This document shows positions 51,677 through 61,420 of a DNA stretch of 64,000 nucleotides, in pieces (within the stretch, counting starts at the first letter, position 1; every line of letters begins with the position of its first letter). The translations under genes were made by a program, and so were the position numbers. The notes under the pieces were generated by a model. That model was given only the letters and a program-made list of their open reading frames with translations. It made no database searches and had not been told where the DNA came from. The stretch comes from Mayamaea pseudoterrestris. Taxonomy: Eukaryota > Bacillariophyta > Bacillariophyceae > Sellaphorales > Sellaphoraceae. The DNA lies in the NCBI GenBank assembly GCA_027923505.1, contig BROI01000024.1, forward strand, positions 1-64,000. The letters are read 5' to 3'.

Positions 51677-52652
51677 CTAAAACTTTTCTTCCTCTTCTGA
51701 TTCGTCGACATTCTCCGCTTGACTCGAGCGCATTTGCGTCTCTCGCTCCTCCTGCTTTTTAAATCGTCGGACCTGCAGTAAAATGGTCGAGTCATCCTCC
51801 AGCTGGTTCATGTTTACATTTTGGTTGAAGCAACCAGGGACGGGGCAGCCAACCTTGTAGTTGGGTCCACGATTTTTGCGCTTGGTCGAAATGTAATTCG
51901 CAATGGCAGCTTTCGAGTAGTGGTGCTTGCACATTTTGTTAATGACAGGATCATCCATGAGCTGCATGGTAATGGGGCATCTGAGTTGGAAAACATAGAA
52001 GCCGTGAGCATTCAAAATTTTTAGTGATTGCAAATGATCGTTGTCGCCATGCATGATATACTTACTTAAGAGTAAACGCCTGGCCCTGTCCATTATTGAC
52101 AACCATAATATCATCATCCTCCTCATTATTGTTACCCTTCTTTTTCTTGCCCTTTGCATTAACCGTCGGCTCTCCAAGTCGCTCGGCAATGTCGCGATAA
52201 TACTTTTCCTGCTCGAGCGGCAACTGACTCGACGCCCTGTCTGCTTCATGTTTCTCCATGGCGCCACGAAAAACCACGTCGTAATTGACAAATTCTTCGT
52301 CTCCTTCCGGCTGCACTTGCGTGTTACTCAGCTCTTGCTCTCGAATCGTCTTGGCTGCTGCCACAAAGCGTTGCACGGTTTGTGAGTTTTCAACGTTGCG
52401 ACCCGCCATGTTCAAGAGTCGGGCCCGTTGCTCCGTCAAGAATGTTTGAACATCATCCTCACTGACGATTGGCTTATCCTCTCGTGCAAGCTTCAAGAGA
52501 ACTTGCTCCAAAACTCCATGACGAGCTAGACGGTCGGCCGCCATGGTGCTTCGCTGGTGGTTCTCCTTAATGGCGGAATAGTAGTCGCCTTCCTTGTTTA
52601 TGATACTCTCCATCATGGCGGCGACGGCGCGCGAACCATTTTGCTGAGTCAT
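51677..52652 (-). CDS. SMC5/6 complex SUMO ligase Nse2/Mms21
   Basis: E3 SUMO ligase subunit of the SMC5/6 complex, 296 aa, from exons 52066-52652 and 51677-51980. The 85-bp intron has GTAAGT and CTCAG ends, and splicing gives FTLK|CPITMQLMDDPV. The N-terminal part is helical (Glu/Gln/Arg-rich) and would bind SMC5. The C-terminal SP-RING is CPITMQ...DPVINKMCKHHYSKAAI...GCPVPGCFNQNV, with the zinc ligands Cys-His-Cys as in zf-Nse2. The tail is acidic. It acts in nuclear DNA repair, by family. Confidence 0.9.
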
Positions 52653-53018
52653 GTTTTATTTTACTGTAATAGTTGGAGGCAAGTTGTTTACGTAGTCAGA
52701 CAGCAACGCAGCAAAGCGGTTGAGCGATCAGCAGTTTCGTCGAGCATTGGATGAGGTGCCATGGTGGAAACGGACGAGCGCGCGAACGCAACGCGTGCCA
52801 ACGGATGGTGGTGCGACATTAGTGTGACGACGCGAGGGCGCGGCGGAGGAAGTAACCACCATGACGCATGCTGTCTCCCTTTCCTCCGTCTCTTTCAAGC
52901 GACTTGACTACTCCGGCACTATATTATCGATCACTTTACGTATCGCTTCCTTTTTTCTTGAGGATCCTCTTTCTTGCTATATATAATCTGCAACATCGCA
53001 GCGTCGTCATTTGTAAGA
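52653..53018. promoter_or_regulatory. bidirectional promoter spacer between Nse2 and NAD kinase
   Basis: 366 bp between two divergent start codons. It contains TATATAAT-like AT-rich sequence at about 52980-52987, about 35 bp before the NAD kinase start codon. No coding frame is supported. Confidence 0.4.
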
Positions 53019-54307
53019 ATGAGCGGCCTCCATCTTTCCGGACATTCGCTCAAGTTCAAGAATTTACTCGTGGTAATCAAGCAGACAGCCTTCGAAGAAT
53101 ATTCGCAGGTACGAGCGAAAAAATTGAAGATTCAATGAACAATGATTTATGTATCCGTCGACAGAGAGTCTAGGGGGATCAAAGCATCTGGTCCTGTCGC
53201 AAGTGCAAGTATACAACGGCGCTGGTTGGATTGCCTTTTCTCATTCGCGTTACTCCATTTCTTCATGCATCACAGCTAAAACTCCGCGGCCAAGCACCAA
53301 AAGCGTTACGATGGAAACGTCTCGAGCAACGCTACAAGGCCCACAAGCAGTGTGTCACTGACTTGCTGGCCATTTTCCGCAAGCACAATGTTCAATTTAG
53401 CTGCGTCAATCGCGTGGAACTGGATCGCCAGCACTTGGCCGATGTTGACTTACTAGTAGCAGTTGGAGGAGATGGAACAGTACTATCGGCGGCTCACTTT
53501 ATTGATCATGGAACCATTCCAATGCTAGGAGTCAATAGCGATCCAAATACGCAAAAGGATCAATTGCAGGTCAAAACCAAGGGCGACGAGCGACGGTCAC
53601 ATGGCGCACTATGCATGTGCACGGCCATTGACATGGAGGAGCAACTGCAGACGGTACTATATGGAGGCGGCCACTTGGCGAGTCGAACACGAATTCGATG
53701 CAAGGTCAAGGGAACCTTTAGCGAAACGCGACTAGTGCCGGCGCTGAATGATTTGCTAGTGGCAAACCCATCGCCTGCGGCGGTGAGTCGGTTTCGCATG
53801 GGATGGCTTCAAGAAATTCCCAATGGCAGTCGGGCGGATCCAATGCAAAATAACTACGGAACCATTACTCGCTTTGGCGGCAAAACATTCAATGTAGTCG
53901 ACTCTTTGAATGTGTGGAGCTCGGGGATGTGGATTTGCACAGCGACCGGATCAACAGCTGCCATGGCAGCAGCAGGCGGCAAGCCCATGGACTTGGAGAG
54001 TGACGATTTGCAATATTTGATTCGCGAACACATGATTGAGCGGGCTGTCATGGATCATTATGCGTTTGATGTGAATAACGCCATGATTTCGTCGGGTGAA
54101 AAGCTGCATATTCGATGGAACTCGCAAAAGGGACGCATCTTTATTGATGGATCGCACTTGACGCAAAATCTGGAACTGGGCGATGAAATATATATTGATA
54201 ATCAAGGGCCAAAGCTTCAAATATTTACAGCGGATCACCACTTGAACGGTGGAGGAAAGGTTATAGCGCCGGAGCAAGCTCAAGCAATGGCACCAATAAT
54301 AGCATGA
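53019..54307 (+). CDS. NAD(H) kinase, NADK2/NADK3-type
   Basis: Phosphorylates NAD(H) to NADP(H), 373 aa, from exons 53019-53108 and 53276-54307. The 167-bp intron starts GTACGA and ends ATCACAG, and the junction reads EEYSQ|LKLRGQAPK. The nucleotide motif is VAVGGDGTVLSAAHFI (about residues 81-96), followed by IPMLGVNSDPNTQ. The C-terminal catalytic part has WICTATGSTAAMAAAGG. The GVNSDP form and the short N-terminus resemble plant NADK3 and human NADK2 rather than cytosolic NADK1. No clear targeting peptide is present. The frame from an in-intron ATG at 53231 is not used. Confidence 0.88.
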
Positions 54308-54739
54308 GTGAAGCGGCTCAAGTTCGAGGCAAATGTCTTTGTACATGCTTGAAAGGATATTGCTCAGCAAACAAAGCTTTTGAAATTTTTGGATGAATGC
54401 CCTCGAGAGCGCGTATGGCGAACAATGCGCGATGGCTTGTTTCAGTCATTAAAGACGATAAATACTGAACATAAATAAAGAACGTTTTAAGCACAATATT
54501 TGGAGGCGAGATGATACGAGGATTATGCTCGACCTAGTGTCGAAATGAATTACCCGTGTGTCCATGTTACGCCAAGCTGCCCGACATAGCAAGGTCAATA
54601 TTGCCACTTGAACGGCAGGGATGTCGCCAATCGCTTTGGCGTCCGTAACATTGTCATGCACCTGATGAATTCGCCGAACAGTGCCTTTGTGTGATTAAAA
54701 TACCCATTCACAAAACAAATATATACCATGGTAGTTTAG
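54308..54739. other. intergenic spacer with a possible orphan exon
   Basis: 432 bp between two convergent genes. On the minus strand, 54554-54661 is an open 108-bp block bounded by AG and GTAATT, with protein-like composition (AIGDIPAVQVAILTLLC). No start codon or neighbouring exon was found, so no gene is called. Confidence 0.35.
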
Positions 54740-55918
54740 TTAGGGAAGTGAAACAAAGTTATGATCGAACGTGCCGTCTCCTCGCACTCTAACGATGCGC
54801 ATGCCCCTTGAATCCTTTGGCTCGTCAAAGTCACTGGGGATTCCAGAGGAATGAAAGGTCAGCGAGAGACTGGACGTGACAATCATGTCCATATCAAACG
54901 AAGAGCGTGAGACAAGGTTTTGGTGAAAGTGTCCTGAAAAGCAAGCTGTGACGTTGTACTCTTCGAACAGTTCCATGACTCTTCTTCGATATTGCATGGG
55001 AACATGAAAGTAAGCATCGTCAAAACCTTTACCTTCACCCTCCCATTCAGATGGACGCGGCGAAATGCCAGTCAAGTCTTTGGCGGTTTCATGCTCATCA
55101 TACAAGAACCATGGGTGGTGTCCAAACACAAAAATATGACTAGGCTGCTGCTTGGAAACACTTGCAAGTCGATCTTCCAACCAGGCGAGCTGCTCGCGAT
55201 ACAAACTCTCCGCACCAGTCGGATCCCAAAAGAGGGATGTATTCAAAACAATATTGTAGGTTCGCTTGACCCAAAAGGCCAAGTAGTCATCTCCAAACGC
55301 ATTAACGAACCGTTCGATTGTTGTTTTCGTTGGCCGATTTCCAACGTCATGGTTTCCGCAGACGCATACTAATGCAATATCTGGATGAAGGCTCTCCCAC
55401 GTTGCTTTCCAATCGTCATTCTGCAAGTCTTGAATGCGATTGCATTCATCCTCTCCATGCTCGGCCGCATAGTAACTAGCCACCATGTCAACCAGATCAC
55501 CACAGACGCAGCAAAACAGCGGACGTGGTTCGAGCGCATTGATTGCTTGAATGGCTTGCCTGCTATATTCCAACTCCGTTTGCCATTCCTTGTTGAGCGA
55601 CGTCATTCCAATTGTGTCGGCGCAAACGACAAAGGTAAATTCGTCAGTGTTGCCGCTGATGATGATGTTGACATTTCTGTCGTTATCCTTTTCCTGCGTT
55701 ATTTCGTCATTCGGCTTGTCATTCTTTTCGTCGAAAGAGTGATGCTTGGCGATGGTCGGATGATTCAGCGAGCGATTCCGCTGAGATGCTGCGTAGCGAG
55801 GGTTATTGGAGCTCATCAAAGTATATGATCTAAAACCTGAACATAGATTGATTCTTATAGAGATGCTGGGCGCAATGAGTTTCTTGTTTTGCTGGCTGTA
55901 AGACCTTTCTTGTCGCAT
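54740..55918 (-). CDS. calcineurin-like metallophosphoesterase, CPPED1-like
   Basis: 392 aa, single exon. The first ATG is at 55918; a second at 55816 (MSSNNPRY) would remove a 34-residue leader of uncertain meaning. The metal-binding motifs are FVVCADTIGM (usual D-x-H position, here D-T), CVCGDLVDM (GDxxD), VCVCGNHDVGN (GNHD), FVFGHHPWFL and CFSGHFHQN (GHxH). These fit class III metallophosphatases. The spacing and WLEDRL segment resemble CPPED1/CSTP1, a Ser/Thr phosphatase. The first motif has Thr where His is common, which may alter the metal site. It is divergent from ATG3. Confidence 0.85.
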   Translation of the reverse strand: MRQERSYSQQNKKLIAPSISIRINLCSGFRSYTLMSSNNPRYAASQRNRSLNHPTIAKHHSFDEKNDKPNDEITQEKDNDRNVNIIISGNTDEFTFVVCADTIGMTSLNKEWQTELEYSRQAIQAINALEPRPLFCCVCGDLVDMVASYYAAEHGEDECNRIQDLQNDDWKATWESLHPDIALVCVCGNHDVGNRPTKTTIERFVNAFGDDYLAFWVKRTYNIVLNTSLFWDPTGAESLYREQLAWLEDRLASVSKQQPSHIFVFGHHPWFLYDEHETAKDLTGISPRPSEWEGEGKGFDDAYFHVPMQYRRRVMELFEEYNVTACFSGHFHQNLVSRSSFDMDMIVTSSLSLTFHSSGIPSDFDEPKDSRGMRIVRVRGDGTFDHNFVSLP

Positions 55919-56147
55919 ATGTCGCGGTGGCTACGTATTCGTTGGCGATCCAAAAACATTTACGCGGCATCACTTCCCTTGAGGTGCGAAGACGCGGTGC
56001 GACAGACTTTTCGAGCTGCTGCGGCGGAACCTCTTCGCGCTTTCTTGCATTGCATCACAATCAATTCGGAGTGCTTACTCTTGGCCTACATTCAGCTTGT
56101 ACCTTCTCCTTTTTTCTTAACGCATCTATCAACAAAAGATCATTATC

Positions 56148-57107
56148 ATGTCATCTGATATGACAGCCATGGGCTATCTCCGAGCCGCCCGCGAATGGGC
56201 CATGCCAACCCTCAAGGAATCCGCCTTTCTTTCCAAGGGCGTTTTGACGCCGCAGGAGTTTGTGCGGGCCGGTGACGAACTCGTCTTTCGCTGCCCAACG
56301 TGGCAGTGGGAGAGTGGAGATTCCAAGCAAGCAAAGTCGTACTTGCCGCCGGACAAGCAGTATTTGATTACACGCAATGTTCCTTGTCGTGATCGAGTTT
56401 CGACCATGGAACAAATGCTTGACATGCAGGCTGCAGATGGAGACGATGGCGAAGACTGGTTAGTCAGTCACATTATTCAGCAAGGCGAAAAGAATTTGGA
56501 GGATGAATTTGATATTTTGGATGAGACGGGTGAAGTAGTTGAAAAGACGCCAGAGCCTGAAAAGACAGCAGCCGAGGAACATGCGGAGGAAGCTGACGAA
56601 TATGCGGACATGGCTGACTACGAGGACGACAATGTCTTGAAGGACGATGCTGCAGTCGTTCAGCCGGAATTGGAGAATGACAATCTCGTTCGCGTTCGTA
56701 CCTACGACTTGAGTATTACGTACGACAAGTACTATCAGACGCCACGAGTTTGGATGGTGGGTCGATCAACCGAGGGACAGCCGCTTTCGGGCAAGGAAAT
56801 GATGGAGGACGTCATTACCGATTATGCCAACAAGACTGTCACGATTGAAGGGCATCCTCATGTTTCGGGACCGCATGCAAGCATTCATCCGTGTCAGCAT
56901 GCCAAGGTGATGAAGACGATTGTCAAGAATTTGACGCGTAAATCCAACAAGGCCGGCGACGGCGACGGCGACGGCGACGAAACGTTTGGGCCGTCGGTCG
57001 AAATGTACCTATTCATCTTTCTCAAGTTTGTCAGTTCCATGATTCCGACCATTAACTATGATTTTACCATGGATGTGCAGGCGTCGACGCAACAGGAATC
57101 AAAGTGA
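56148..57107 (+). CDS. autophagy E2-like conjugating enzyme ATG3
   Basis: Transfers ATG8 to phosphatidylethanolamine during autophagosome formation, 319 aa, no intron. The N-terminus forms the membrane-sensing helix and LKESAFLSKGVLTPQEFVRAGDELVFRCPTW block. The flexible acidic region (about residues 90-180) would bind ATG7 and ATG12. The core has RTYDLSITYDKYYQTPRVWMVG and the catalytic Cys in SIHPCQHAKVMK, the HPC motif. A short (GD)4 repeat encoded by a GGCGAC run near residue 270 is an expansion before the C-terminal helix. It acts in the cytosol on autophagic membranes. Confidence 0.96.
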   Translation: MSSDMTAMGYLRAAREWAMPTLKESAFLSKGVLTPQEFVRAGDELVFRCPTWQWESGDSKQAKSYLPPDKQYLITRNVPCRDRVSTMEQMLDMQAADGDDGEDWLVSHIIQQGEKNLEDEFDILDETGEVVEKTPEPEKTAAEEHAEEADEYADMADYEDDNVLKDDAAVVQPELENDNLVRVRTYDLSITYDKYYQTPRVWMVGRSTEGQPLSGKEMMEDVITDYANKTVTIEGHPHVSGPHASIHPCQHAKVMKTIVKNLTRKSNKAGDGDGDGDETFGPSVEMYLFIFLKFVSSMIPTINYDFTMDVQASTQQESK

Positions 57108-57144
57108 TTGCGCCGAACGTAGCATGATGTCTTTTTCGTATAAC

Positions 57145-58053
57145 TTATATATCAATATTCTTTGTGCCTCGTCTCTCTGAATCAGGTAGAAAGATCTCTG
57201 CCAACGTCTCCCACTCGGAGCAATCGCATCGACTCAACCGAGCGTCCATTTGTTCGACAGTATCATTAACATTTACAAATTCAGGCGCTTCGTTCGGCAA
57301 AACGTTTGCATGCGAGCCGCCCCACAGCACCATTAGCACGCATCCATCGCCTTTGGAAGCTGTAAAGGATTTGTGAATGCTTCCTACTTCGTTGACAAGC
57401 CAATGTCCTTGAGAAAGAGTCGCAAAGTGCCAAGGACGATCAAGTGTGCTCAAATTCGGTCCCTTGAGTTTAGATGCATCTTTGTCGTCAGATTGTATCT
57501 TGACAAACGTTCCTGTCAAAGGCTCGCCATCCAATCGCACCTCGTGCAGGGCTCCCTTGGCGCAGTAGATTAACTCCAGATTTGGATGTGCATGCAGCTG
57601 AAATTGGCAAGCTGGCGGACAAATCATGGTGGACCATTGCAAATGTCGGCCATTGGAAGTTCCTGTCGTTAGAAACTCGTAAAAGTCATTATGCAGCGTA
57701 TCGACTGTATGGTTTTCTAAAGCTTGCAAACACTCCTTCCATCGCTCCTGAATGGCGTGCATCTCCGGTTCCGTAAAGAATAAATGTCGGACCGTGTCCC
57801 CATTCAACACAATTTGGACTGGCTTTCTGGCACTAATCTCTTCCAAAACATGGTTTCCTTTAAGCAACTTGTACTTGTTCAAGAGGGCCCATCGTGCGCA
57901 TACTTGCCAATATTCTGGTCCATGCGACGTTTCAATGTGATGCGACTGAAGCATGTCGAGCAAATCTTGGCCGGCTGGCCATTCGCTTGGATCAAAATTG
58001 TCTGATTCCAGCTCGTCGAAGAAATCAATCTTGGCCGTCTCTCTAGTAGTCAT
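57145..58053 (-). CDS. hypothetical cupin-fold protein
   Basis: 302 aa, no intron, no targeting peptide. A cupin-like beta block is seen in the middle: CPPACQFQLHAHPNLELIYCAKGALHEVRLDGEPL (about residues 150-184). Its HxH...E pattern is typical of the metal-binding first cupin motif. RPWHFATLSQGHWLVNEVGSIHKSF follows. The N-terminal 130 residues are helical and acidic. It may be a metal-dependent dioxygenase or a binding protein; no specific family is recognised. It converges on ATG3 (37-bp gap) and diverges from the Ycf34 gene. Confidence 0.72.
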   Translation of the reverse strand: MTTRETAKIDFFDELESDNFDPSEWPAGQDLLDMLQSHHIETSHGPEYWQVCARWALLNKYKLLKGNHVLEEISARKPVQIVLNGDTVRHLFFTEPEMHAIQERWKECLQALENHTVDTLHNDFYEFLTTGTSNGRHLQWSTMICPPACQFQLHAHPNLELIYCAKGALHEVRLDGEPLTGTFVKIQSDDKDASKLKGPNLSTLDRPWHFATLSQGHWLVNEVGSIHKSFTASKGDGCVLMVLWGGSHANVLPNEAPEFVNVNDTVEQMDARLSRCDCSEWETLAEIFLPDSERRGTKNIDI

Positions 58054-58278
58054 GATACTGTACTGCCTTGACGGATAAGGACGTTGTAAGCAAATGATAA
58101 GGAGCGTCTCGATGATGGATGATGGATGATGGTTGATGGATCTTGAAATTCTGGCGCGCCAGCGCGGGTTCCGAAACTGCCGCGTGACGTCATGCGTCGT
58201 TCTTTCCTTCCTCGTCCATTTTCCATGCGACCATGGCGATTGCGACCTTTCGAGTCGCCAGCTACATCGTCGCTTGCC

Positions 58279-58806
58279 ATGATCTTCCTCGTCAAATCTC
58301 GTAAATGCATGGTGCTTCTAATACTGATGCTTCTATGTTTACAAAGTGAAAGCTTCATTTTTCGATCAGTCATTAATCTCAATCGACGAAACCAACAGAC
58401 TTCTCCATTGCAGTGCATTTGTATCAACTGCAAATGGGTAACTACTTGCGCCGCCTATCATTTCGTCGAAACCAAGCATGAGCAGCCGCACATGACGGAG
58501 AATCCATCCTTTGAACCTCGCGAAGGCAGCCCTACGATTCATGTCAACGTTCGCACTAGTCGATCCGACGACGACGATCAACGACGAGCCGAACTCCAAC
58601 GCATGTATCAGGAACATGAATCAGAAACAGAGCGAGCTCAAGCAAGACAGGAGGAGCATGGAGAAGCAACTTACGATTTGTCACCGCAAATTACCAACGA
58701 ATATGACGTGGTGGCGTGTGCGGATTTTGTGCAAGACGTTGGCTGCTGGATCCGCAACATGCCCGAGGAGATTCGACGAGCAAATCCAGACTTTGTTCCA
58801 AGCTAA
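58279..58806 (+). CDS. ycf34: nucleus-encoded plastid protein Ycf34
   Basis: 175 aa from the ATG at 58279. The frame is open to another ATG at 58192, but the signal peptide begins at 58279. The N-terminus (MIFLVKSRKCMVLLILMLLC) is hydrophobic and followed by SES|FIFRS, an ASAFAP-type cleavage context with Phe at +1. The mature part has CICINCKWVTTCAAYH, HEQPHMTENPSFEP and SPTIHVNV, matching Ycf34. Ycf34 is a small conserved protein of cyanobacteria and red-type plastids, and cyanobacterial forms have been linked to Fe-S binding and photosynthetic electron transport. The C-terminal 70 residues are charged and extend beyond the usual short length. This looks like a plastid-to-nucleus transferred gene. 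Confidence 0.85.
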   Translation: MIFLVKSRKCMVLLILMLLCLQSESFIFRSVINLNRRNQQTSPLQCICINCKWVTTCAAYHFVETKHEQPHMTENPSFEPREGSPTIHVNVRTSRSDDDDQRRAELQRMYQEHESETERAQARQEEHGEATYDLSPQITNEYDVVACADFVQDVGCWIRNMPEEIRRANPDFVPS

Positions 58807-58950
58807 ACTATGTTTCATTGAAAGTGCACGAGCAATCGAACACTGATTTAAAGCTAGAATAAATGTCTGAAACTGGCCCAGTCTCCGGTGTCGGCCAGAG
58901 GAACTGGGACATTGATTCTCAGGCAGCTCTTCGAATACAAGAGCCACTTT

Positions 58951-59643
58951 TAAATATCCTGAAAACGACATAAAGAGCACAGTTAGCAAGGAGTACATGT
59001 GCTGCAAACAGTAGAATGTCAATACACTTCGATAGTAAACGTACATCAAAGTCAATACCAATGTCATCATCGTCATCGCCTCCTGCCATGGCCATGTCGA
59101 CGGCAGTCTCGTTAATACGCGCCGTCTCGGGCAGCTCGCCATATTGCTTCAGGTTACGAGCTTCGTCGGCAGAATATTTGTGAACAATGTCCACCTTTTC
59201 GTCTTGAAAGTCACGCTTGGCAACCAAGACAATGTCACCCGCCGTGATCCAAACCTTTTTGCGCATCTTTCCTCGAATATGTCCCAGCCGAGTCACTCCG
59301 TCGAAACAAAAGCACTCGCATCGGCCGTTTCCAAGCATCTTGACAACCTGCGCGTACTCTTGACCTATAAGATGAATATAAAGTGCACGTTTGAGGCATG
59401 AAAATCTGATACGCATCAAGATCATGGGAACCCATTACGTTACTAGACGTACCGTCCTCTTTGAACTCGAGTTCTCGCTTGCTTTCTTCACCATCGCCCT
59501 TTCCTCTGCGTCGGTTCTTTCCTCCCTTTCCTATATAAGTATGCAAAGAGATGTGGCGAGCGGATGAGTACGAGCATTGTCAGAATGAAAGTGGCGAGCT
59601 CCATAAGGCCTGGACTAGAAAACGTACCTTTAGGCTTGGGCAT
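58951..59643 (-). CDS. translation initiation factor eIF1A
   Basis: 140 aa from four exons: 59628-59643, 59453-59530, 59045-59364 and 58951-58959. All introns are GT-AG. Exon 1 encodes MPKPK plus one base. The last coding exon is only 9 bp (Asp-Ile-stop), which restores the conserved DI end of eIF1A (GIDFDDI). The OB-fold region is [38 protein letters not shown] and [15 protein letters not shown]. The N-terminus is Gly/Lys/Arg-rich. eIF1A promotes scanning and start-codon choice on the 40S subunit, and its C-terminal DI-rich tail contacts eIF5B in other eukaryotes. It is divergent from RPS8, another 40S-related gene. Confidence 0.95.
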
Positions 59644-60011
59644 GATCAACACGCAAGCAGTTCGTAATCTGTGTTTTAATACTACTGGTGATTAGCTCTG
59701 TCTATAATGCAAACCAGCTGTCCATCTCATAGTCGATTGTCGTCGCTGCTCACCCGAAACGCAAAGGACGAAAACGGACGACCGCCAATCGCGCGACGAT
59801 GCATGCGGCACTAAAATGGGTCCTGAGCTGCCTACAAGCAGCGTCATGACTCGTGACTAAAAAGTTGCGCAACTTACCTGCTTACTAAAAGGATCGTCAC
59901 CGCTGCATACCGCTCGTTCCGCCAGCAAACAGTCGTCGCTTTGCACAGCCAACGCAAGTAAGCTTCTGCAACTGTTGTCGACAACTGATTTTATTATAAT
60001 TATCATCCATC
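59644..60011. promoter_or_regulatory. bidirectional promoter spacer between eIF1A and RPS8
   Basis: 368 bp between two divergent translation genes, so co-regulation is plausible. A donor-like ACTTACCTGC at about 59872 on the minus strand could mark a non-coding 5' exon. No coding frame is supported. Confidence 0.4.
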
Positions 60012-60623
60012 ATGGGTATTAGTCGAGAAGGTCGCCACAAGCGCCGCCACACAGGTGGTCGCCGCGCGCAGTTCCGCAAGAAGCGCAAGTTCGAGCTCGG
60101 TCGTCCGGCCGCCATGACCAAGATCGGTGAATCTCGCATTCATCAAGTCCGTGGTCGGGGAGGCAACCTCAAGTTCCGCGCGCTTCGCCTTGATACTGGT
60201 AACTTCTCGTGGTCATCCGAAGTGTGCACGCGAAAGGTTCGTGTGTTGGATGTCACATACAATGCATCGAATAACGAGTTGGTTCGTACCAAGACGCTTG
60301 TCAAGGGAGCCATTGTTATGATTGATGCCCATCCTTTCAAGGACTGGTATGAGAGCCATTACGGAGTCAAGGTTGGAATCAAAAAGGCCGCGGAAGCCGA
60401 GACCACCGGTGAAGATCTTTCCTCCAAGTCGGAAAAGGTCCGCACCAAGCTCGAGAAGCGTCAAGCGACTCGCACACTGGAGCCATTCCTTGACCACCAG
60501 TTTGCCTCGGGCCGCATGTACGCCAAGATCACCAGCCGACCTGGACAAACTGGACGCTGCGACGGATACATCTTGGAAGGACCGGAACTTGTGTTTTACC
60601 AAAAGATGATGGCCAAGAAATAA
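60012..60623 (+). CDS. 40S ribosomal protein S8 (eS8)
   Basis: 203 aa, no coding intron. The N-terminus is the strongly conserved [17 protein letters not shown], and residues 29-48 ([20 protein letters not shown]) follow. [16 protein letters not shown] and [16 protein letters not shown] near the C-terminus are also typical of eS8. It is a structural protein of the cytosolic small subunit. The start is unambiguous because the family begins MGIS. Confidence 0.97.
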   Translation: MGISREGRHKRRHTGGRRAQFRKKRKFELGRPAAMTKIGESRIHQVRGRGGNLKFRALRLDTGNFSWSSEVCTRKVRVLDVTYNASNNELVRTKTLVKGAIVMIDAHPFKDWYESHYGVKVGIKKAAEAETTGEDLSSKSEKVRTKLEKRQATRTLEPFLDHQFASGRMYAKITSRPGQTGRCDGYILEGPELVFYQKMMAKK

Positions 60624-61420
60624 ATAGGCATTTACTAGCTCGCTTTACACCAACTTTTTGTTTTGTGTTTGTTCTGTTACGTCCTTCGAAATGAGTTTTA
60701 AGTTAGTATGACTCGTGGCAAAGTGCATTGGAACTATTCAATGGCAAGTTAGTAAGAAATAGGCTCTGTCAGACTGCCGGTACTTATCACTGGCTGCAAA
60801 CCGTAATAATACAGAATGCTGTAGAGAAGTCTTAAGAGCGTTAGAACTACCGGTGCAGTAGCTAACACCGTGTACATACATACTAAGGAGCCACTCATAC
60901 AGACGCGATAATTTCAGCAGGCCGTGTCCTCGACTACCGGTACATCATATCGGACCGGCAAGTTCTTTAAAGCAAACATTGAAACCGGAGTCGGAAGATG
61001 TCTGGAATGGGATTTCCTATCTCGCTACTTGGGAGTAGTTTCTGTATGGTACGTCTGGCTGGCAGGGCTCGTGACGGCGTGGCGAGGGCGTCTTGCTCTC
61101 TAAATTGCGTAAACAAGCTGACCAGCAAGATTAAGGTGGCACAAGCCCAACCTGGTCAACCAGTCCCTTCACTAGAGTGTATGATCTTGATAGTAGATAT
61201 TTCGGATCTTTCAATCATGATTTCGAAATGGAAAACACGATCGAACGCCAGCGCGCCGAATGGCAATTGTATTTAGATGTCCAGTCGTACCTACTTGAGT
61301 GAAAACTCTCACCTGGTCAATGAACATCTCGGATCCAGATGTCTCTTGAAATTGCACACAGCTGAAAGCAGCCAACACGAGAATCTCACACAAATCGACA
61401 AGCAACGCAGCAACTTCATC
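60624..61420. other. intergenic spacer, no supported gene
   Basis: 797 bp. A 92-codon ATG frame at 60998-61276 has no domain and unconvincing composition. Three ACCGGT-type motifs occur: CTACCGG at about 60848, CTACCGGTA at 60934, and GCCGGTAC at about 60776. Confidence 0.5.

Noticed and set aside
60998-61276. 92-codon ORF after RPS8
   Set aside because: No domain, unremarkable composition, sits in a spacer with no splice or poly(A) support.
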